Source: Terriglobia bacterium
Lineage (GTDB): Bacteria > Acidobacteriota > Terriglobia > UBA7540
Length of the DNA: 13,422 nt
Assembly: GCA_030040455.1 (NCBI GenBank)
Contig: JASHTR010000005.1
Location: 1 to 13,422 of the forward strand
Reading direction: 5' to 3'
A model generated the notes under the pieces. That model searched no databases, was not told the DNA's origin, and worked only from the letters and a program-made list of their open reading frames with translations. This document shows positions 6,736 to 13,422 of this stretch, one piece after another; position 1 is the first letter of the stretch, and every line of letters begins with the position of its first letter. A program made the position numbers and the translations under genes.

Positions 6736-7611
6736 TTGACACAGGCGGAAATCGGCATTATCGGCGGCAGCGGCGTCTACGATATGGAGGGTCTCCGACG
6801 CAAGCGTGAAGCGCGCGTGGCAACGCCTTTCGGCCGGCCTTCGGACGCCTATGTGACCGGAGAACTGGAAGGGCGGCGCGTGGCTTTCCTGGCCCGGCAT
6901 GGCCGCGGCCATCGGCTGTTGCCGTCGGAACTGAATTTTCGAGCCAATATCTATGGATTCAAGAAGCTGGGTGTTGAGCGCATCATTTCGCTTAGCGCCG
7001 TTGGCTCTCTCCGCGACGACTTCAAGCCGATGGAGATGGTCATTCCCGACCAGCTCTTCGACCGCACCACAAGGCGGATCTCCACTTTCTTTGGAAACGG
7101 GCTTGCCGCGCACGTCAGCTTCGCGGATCCTTTTTGTCCTTCCGTTCAGGCGGCGCTTGAAAAAGCGTGCGCGGACGTTGCCGTGAAGTTTCACCGGGGC
7201 GGAACGTATATCTGCATGGAAGGCCCCGCCTTTTCGACCAAGGCCGAATCAAATGCTTATCGCGCCTGGGGCATGGACGTTATCGGCATGACGAACCTCC
7301 AGGAGGCAAAACTCGCCCGCGAGGCTGAAATCTGTTATGCCACGCTGGCCATGGTGACGGACTACGATTGCTGGCACCCGGCCCACGATGCCGTCACGGT
7401 GGAGCAGATTTATGAGGTTCTTCTGCGCAACGCGGAGAACGCACGGAAGATTATCCGCCGGGCGGTTCAAGAGCTCCCTGGCGAACGCACGTGCAAGTGC
7501 GGTTCTGCTCTGGCACATGCTTTTATCACCGATCGCAGGCAAATACCCGCAGCAACGAAAAAGAAACTGGCGCTGCTGGTAGGAAAATATCTCAAAGGCA
7601 GCAGTCAGTGA
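6736..7611 (+). CDS. mtnP: S-methyl-5'-thioadenosine phosphorylase
   Basis: The enzyme has 291 residues, family length. No ATG is available. TTG 6736 is chosen because AAGGA (6723-6727) lies eight bases upstream and MTQAEIGIIGGSGVY matches family N-termini; TTG 6718 (six residues longer) has no ribosome binding site. It cleaves methylthioadenosine with phosphate to adenine and 5-methylthioribose 1-phosphate. Motifs: IGGSG (9-13) and ARHGRGH (53-59) for phosphate, the PNP/MTAP-family signature CMEGPAFSTKAES (160-172), MTNLQEA (185-191) and DYDCWH (209-214), whose aspartates read the adenine base in MTAP-type rather than guanine-type enzymes. It lies 20 bp after the MBL gene. Its last codon (Gln) and TGA stop lie inside the left arm of the following palindromic element, so the extreme C-terminus may be secondary. 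Confidence 0.93.
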   Translation: MTQAEIGIIGGSGVYDMEGLRRKREARVATPFGRPSDAYVTGELEGRRVAFLARHGRGHRLLPSELNFRANIYGFKKLGVERIISLSAVGSLRDDFKPMEMVIPDQLFDRTTRRISTFFGNGLAAHVSFADPFCPSVQAALEKACADVAVKFHRGGTYICMEGPAFSTKAESNAYRAWGMDVIGMTNLQEAKLAREAEICYATLAMVTDYDCWHPAHDAVTVEQIYEVLLRNAENARKIIRRAVQELPGERTCKCGSALAHAFITDRRQIPAATKKKLALLVGKYLKGSSQ

Positions 7612-7753
7612 TGAGTGGTTAGTGACCAGCAAGGCGGCAACGGAATCACTGGTCACTAGAACTCGTTTCAAAACCCATTTCTGGTTATTTAGAATCAATA
7701 ACTTAGACAGCCCAACCCGAGGTTTTGAAATAGCTTGTAACCACTCATCACTG
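7606..7753. repeat. Branched palindromic element between mtnP and pfkB
   Basis: A perfect 16-bp inverted repeat (CAGTGATGAGTGGTTA at 7606-7621, complement at 7738-7753) encloses two further stems. One is a 10-bp arm, 7620-7629 with 7649-7658, sharing two bases with the outer stem. The other is a 10-bp arm, TTTCAAAACC (7666-7675) with GGTTTTGAAA (7721-7730), itself holding GTTATT (7684-7689) and AATAAC (7697-7702). The result is a three-way-junction shape. The left arm is in 7-nt register (CAGTGAT, GAGTGGT, TAGTGAC), as are AATCACT and GGTCACT at 7644-7657 and AACCACT and CATCACT at 7739-7752. There is no terminal T-run and no visible flanking duplication. It could be a miniature mobile element, an mRNA processing or stability structure, or an attenuator. 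Confidence 0.75.
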
Positions 7754-7779
7754 CTTCTAAATGGGAGGGTTCTCGGATC

Positions 7780-8685
7780 ATGTCGCTGTTGGTCGTGGGT
7801 TCAGTAGCATTTGACAATATCCGAACGCCTTATGGCGAAGCGGAGAGCATCGCCGGCGGTTCGGCCACGTACTTTTCCGTAACTGCAAGCTATTTTGCCC
7901 CAGTGAACGTGGTGGCGGTGGTCGGCGAAGATTTCGGCGAGAAGCAAATGCAAATTTTCCAAGGCCGCCCGATTGATACGCAAGGTCTCGAGAGGGCAAA
8001 AGGCCAAACCTTCCGCTGGCGCGGCGAATACAAGGGGGACATGAACGAAGCGCATACTCTCGAAACGCAGCTTAATGTGTTTCAGTCCTTCGCTCCCAAA
8101 ATCCCCCCCTCCTATCTGAGTTCCGAGTTTGTTTTTCTCGGCAATATCGATCCCACGCTGCAACTCCACGTTCGCAAGCAGCTTCCCAAAGGGCGCCTGG
8201 TGGCGTGCGACACCATGAACTACTGGATCCAGGGAAAGCTGGACGATCTGAAGAAAACGCTTGCGACCGTTGATGTGCTGGTCATCAACGAAGGCGAGGC
8301 AAGGATGCTTTCCGGCACGGAAAACCTGCGGAGGGCGGCATCGACGATTCAAAGCTTTGGCCCCAGCACTCTCATCGTAAAGCGCGGCGAGCACGGAGCC
8401 TGCCTGTTTCGGGACAAGTCCATCTTCTTCGCCCCGGCGTTCCCCTTGGAGCAGGTGCACGACCCGACCGGCGCCGGAGACACGTTTGCCGGCGGCTTCA
8501 TGGGCTACCTCGCAAAGTCAGGTGACCTCTCGGAAGCGGTGCTCCGCCGCGCGCTGGTTTATGGCTCCGTGATGGCCAGCTTTGCGGTGGAAGAATTCGG
8601 GCTTTCGCGCCTGCTCCGCGTTCAGCCGGAGGAGATTGAAACGCGGTTCAGGGAGTTTAAAGCAATGACGCACTTTGATGTCTGA
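7780..8685 (+). CDS. PfkB-family (ribokinase-like) sugar or nucleoside kinase
   Basis: The protein has 301 residues. ATG 7780 has a purine-rich GGGAGG (7763-7768) upstream at a rather long 11-base spacing. It is an ATP-dependent small-molecule kinase of the ribokinase fold: N-terminal strand LLVVGSVAFDNI, substrate-side AGGSATYF (25-32) near the di-Gly motif, IVKRGEHGA (199-207), and the C-terminal signature DPTGAGDTFAGG (228-239) with catalytic base Asp234 and the anion hole GAGD. The substrate cannot be named. Following mtnP, it might act on a ribose- or deoxyribose-type product or on adenosine. MtnP's own sugar product is already phosphorylated, so a direct sequential step is not obvious. 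The stop overlaps the next start by 8 bp, so the two should be translationally coupled. Confidence 0.88.
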   Translation: MSLLVVGSVAFDNIRTPYGEAESIAGGSATYFSVTASYFAPVNVVAVVGEDFGEKQMQIFQGRPIDTQGLERAKGQTFRWRGEYKGDMNEAHTLETQLNVFQSFAPKIPPSYLSSEFVFLGNIDPTLQLHVRKQLPKGRLVACDTMNYWIQGKLDDLKKTLATVDVLVINEGEARMLSGTENLRRAASTIQSFGPSTLIVKRGEHGACLFRDKSIFFAPAFPLEQVHDPTGAGDTFAGGFMGYLAKSGDLSEAVLRRALVYGSVMASFAVEEFGLSRLLRVQPEEIETRFREFKAMTHFDV

Positions 8686-10255
8686 CCCCGATGCAGCCGC
8701 TGATCCCCTGATTTTCAGCATTTCTCGCCGGACAAAGGCCATTGTCTGGGCTGCGATCGTTGCCGCCGACCTGGCAAGCCTCGTCTTCTTCGAATCGCGC
8801 GGCCTGAGCAACCTTTACGGCGACGGCCTTGCCCACGTTGAGCGCGCGCGCAGGATTTTCGATTCGCTCACGCCCGGCTACGCTGAAATCGGCAGTGTGT
8901 GGCTCCCCTTGTTTCACCTTCTGGCTTCGCCACTGGCCATCAACAATACAATGTGGCGCACGGGCCTTGCCGGGAGCCTGATTTCCACTGCCGCCTTCGC
9001 CTTAGCCGCCGGGTTTCTCTTCCGTATTTCCTGTGAAATGAACCAGACCCGCGCAGCGGGGATGGTGACGCTGGCGGCTTTTCTTTTTTCTCTGAATCTG
9101 CTCTATGCCGCAACAACGCCCTTGACCGAGCCGTTGACCATCTTTTGGGCCGTGCTCGTCGTTTATGGCTTATTTCGGTTTCAACATTCAGGGAGCAGCC
9201 GAACGCTGGGATGGACCGCGCTGGCAGCGTTCTTCGGAACGCTTACGCGGTATGACGGCTGGTATTTATTGCCGTTTGCCGCGTTGTTTGTTTTGCTGTG
9301 CCGCCGTCGGGCGTGGGTAGAGCGAATCGGCCAGACGTTGCTCTTTTGCCTGATTGCCGGGGTGGGCCCGCTTCTGTGGCTCGCGCACGACGCTTACCGT
9401 TTTCACAATCCCTGGCAATTCTACGACGGCCCTTACTCGGCGAAGGCAATCTACGCCCATCAATTGGCTTCCACCGGTTTTCGTTACCCCACAGCGGGCA
9501 GCCTGTGGCTTTCCGCGCATTATTATCTGGAGGATTTGAAGCTGGTCTTCGGAGCGTGGCCCCTGGAGCTTGCGGCGCTCGGGTTCATTGCATGGATACT
9601 GTTGCAACCGTCACGCCGCCGCGCTGTCGCCCTCCTTTTTCTCGTCCCACTGCTTTTTTATCCGCAATCATTTGCCTATGGCAGCATCCCGCTCTATATC
9701 CCCACACTGTTTCCGCACACGTACTATAATCTCCGCTACGGCCTGGAGATGGCACCCGCCGTCTCCCTCTTCCCCGCGTTCCTGGTTTCTCCCGTTCTCT
9801 CGCCAAGCAGGCGTCGCCTCATTCTTCTCGCCCTCGGCGCGATTTTTGCCGCGCAGTCTATTGGGATGGGCCGGGCGGGCGCTCGCCAGTTGCCGCTGGT
9901 GCGCGAGGGGATTTTGAATACTCCCTGCAAATCACTCGCAGAGCAAGGCGCGATTCACTTTTTTGAGAAGCATTACGACGAGAGGATCGTGCTCGTAGCT
10001 TCAGGCGAGTGGCCGTGCCTCATGACGCAAGTCGGAATCCCTTACCACAAGACTCTCTCCCAAGCCAATCGAAAATATTGGCGCCAACTCCGCTTCGGCG
10101 CGAGCCGTTGGGTGGGATGGATCATTCGGAAACGCGGTGACGCAGTGGATATGCTCATGCGCTCTTTCCCCGATGCGTTTAGAGATTTTGAAATCGTGAA
10201 GCAGGAGCAGCTTCCGCATGGAATGGACCTGAAGATTTACCAGCGTAAGCCGTAG
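8678..10255 (+). CDS. Multi-pass membrane protein, probable GT-C type glycosyltransferase
   Basis: The protein has 525 residues. ATG 8678 overlaps the end of pfkB, and no other nearby start is better. Many hydrophobic segments are visible (about 21-38, 97-117, 128-146, 153-167, 178-208, 217-237, then more to about 410), followed by a soluble C-terminal part (about 420-525). The first extracytoplasmic loop contains LYGDGLAH (46-53), where GT-C (PMT/ArnT-like, family 39-like) enzymes keep an acidic catalytic residue after the first helix, followed by WLPLFHLL. TPLTEP (147-152) and LTRYDGWY (189-196) also fit dolichyl- or undecaprenyl-phosphate-sugar mannosyltransferase-like proteins. Donor and acceptor are unknown. 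Its operon link to the kinase is structural (overlap) but gives no clear pathway. A terminator follows at once. Confidence 0.75.
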   Translation: MSDPDAAADPLIFSISRRTKAIVWAAIVAADLASLVFFESRGLSNLYGDGLAHVERARRIFDSLTPGYAEIGSVWLPLFHLLASPLAINNTMWRTGLAGSLISTAAFALAAGFLFRISCEMNQTRAAGMVTLAAFLFSLNLLYAATTPLTEPLTIFWAVLVVYGLFRFQHSGSSRTLGWTALAAFFGTLTRYDGWYLLPFAALFVLLCRRRAWVERIGQTLLFCLIAGVGPLLWLAHDAYRFHNPWQFYDGPYSAKAIYAHQLASTGFRYPTAGSLWLSAHYYLEDLKLVFGAWPLELAALGFIAWILLQPSRRRAVALLFLVPLLFYPQSFAYGSIPLYIPTLFPHTYYNLRYGLEMAPAVSLFPAFLVSPVLSPSRRRLILLALGAIFAAQSIGMGRAGARQLPLVREGILNTPCKSLAEQGAIHFFEKHYDERIVLVASGEWPCLMTQVGIPYHKTLSQANRKYWRQLRFGASRWVGWIIRKRGDAVDMLMRSFPDAFRDFEIVKQEQLPHGMDLKIYQRKP

Positions 10256-10289
10256 CGCAGCGTTCGCGGCTCAAACGTTGCGGCTTTTT
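10256..10289 (+). terminator. Intrinsic terminator ending the acd-to-glycosyltransferase operon
   Basis: CGCAGCGTT (10256-10264) and AACGTTGCG (10274-10282) form a 9-bp stem with one G-U pair and a 9-nt loop, followed after two bases by TTTTT (10285-10289). It starts directly after the TAG at 10253-10255. It is the first good + strand terminator after 3332, which supports one long operon. Confidence 0.75.
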
Positions 10290-10314
10290 CTCATCCGAAA
10301 AGACATTGAAACGC

Positions 10315-10344
10315 CGCAGGGGCAAAAGCGGGTCCTGCCCTGCG
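10315..10344 (-). terminator. Possible terminator hairpin downstream of metH (weak)
   Basis: CGCAGGGGCA (10315-10324) and TGCCCTGCG (10336-10344) form a GC-rich stem with one bulged G and an 11-nt loop, beginning 21 bp past the metH stop. No T-run follows on the - strand, so it is not a canonical intrinsic terminator. It may block 3' exonucleases or act with other factors. Confidence 0.3.
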
Positions 10345-10365
10345 CTCTCTTGCTTGCAGCGAGCG

Positions 10366-13422
<3,057 letters not shown>

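Noticed and set aside
6140..6742. 200-codon - strand frame opposite the MBL hydrolase
   Set aside because: It is a shadow of a gene with a complete metal-ligand set on +; the product has no recognisable motif.
7606..7753. The branched element as a CRISPR repeat, tRNA-like gene or known riboswitch
   Set aside because: There is no repeated spacer unit, no tRNA arms or CCA end, and no cobalamin- or SAM-riboswitch core that I can recognise.
10256..10365. A small gene or RNA between the operon and metH
   Set aside because: The 110-bp convergent spacer holds only the + terminator and a weak - hairpin; no start codon with a ribosome binding site leads a credible frame.

Overview
The window reads as chromosomal DNA of an uncultured or poorly known bacterium, most probably an Acidobacteriota member. 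That placement is an inference from gene content: a PEP-CTERM-like surface protein with a polyproline linker, a regulatory-like domain plus TPR protein, a compact acd-meaB-mce-MBL-mtnP-pfkB run, and 7-nt-periodic intergenic palindromes. There is no rRNA or other marker that fixes the taxon.

Left part (1-1546): the 3' end of an unidentified gene and a complete phage tail-fibre-like gene, both on +, look like the end of a prophage or other phage-derived structural module. They are separated by a 77-bp palindromic element built of 7-nt units and flanked by a perfect 11-bp direct repeat, as if it had inserted between the stop codon of one gene and the ribosome binding site of the next. About 450 bp of gene-poor, locally AT-rich DNA follows.

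Middle left (1547-3331): a membrane-anchored protein of unknown function (+) converges on a membrane-anchored TPR protein (-). An intrinsic terminator for the TPR gene is folded into the last codons of the + gene. The TPR gene and the following operon diverge from a 120-bp spacer that holds a good extended -10 promoter candidate.

Centre (3332-10255): a tightly packed + strand operon encodes acyl-CoA dehydrogenase, MeaB (chaperone GTPase of B12-dependent methylmalonyl-CoA mutase), methylmalonyl-CoA epimerase, an MBL-fold hydrolase of the lactonase type, an S-methyl-5'-thioadenosine phosphorylase (MtnP), a PfkB-family kinase and a multi-pass GT-C-like membrane protein, followed by a terminator. 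The first three fit odd-chain or branched-chain acyl-CoA degradation through propionyl- and methylmalonyl-CoA. MtnP salvages methylthioadenosine and could in principle also take 5'-deoxyadenosine, the by-product of failed B12 radical chemistry. Gene gaps are -8 to about 25 bp except between mtnP and pfkB, where a 148-bp branched palindromic element with a perfect 16-bp outer stem sits and supplies the mtnP stop codon.

Right part (10366-13422, -): cobalamin-dependent methionine synthase MetH, complete at its C-terminus and cut at the window edge near residue 216 of the E. coli protein. All visible zinc, cobalamin and SAM-binding residues are conserved. No CRISPR array, rRNA, tRNA, transposase or recognisable riboswitch was seen.
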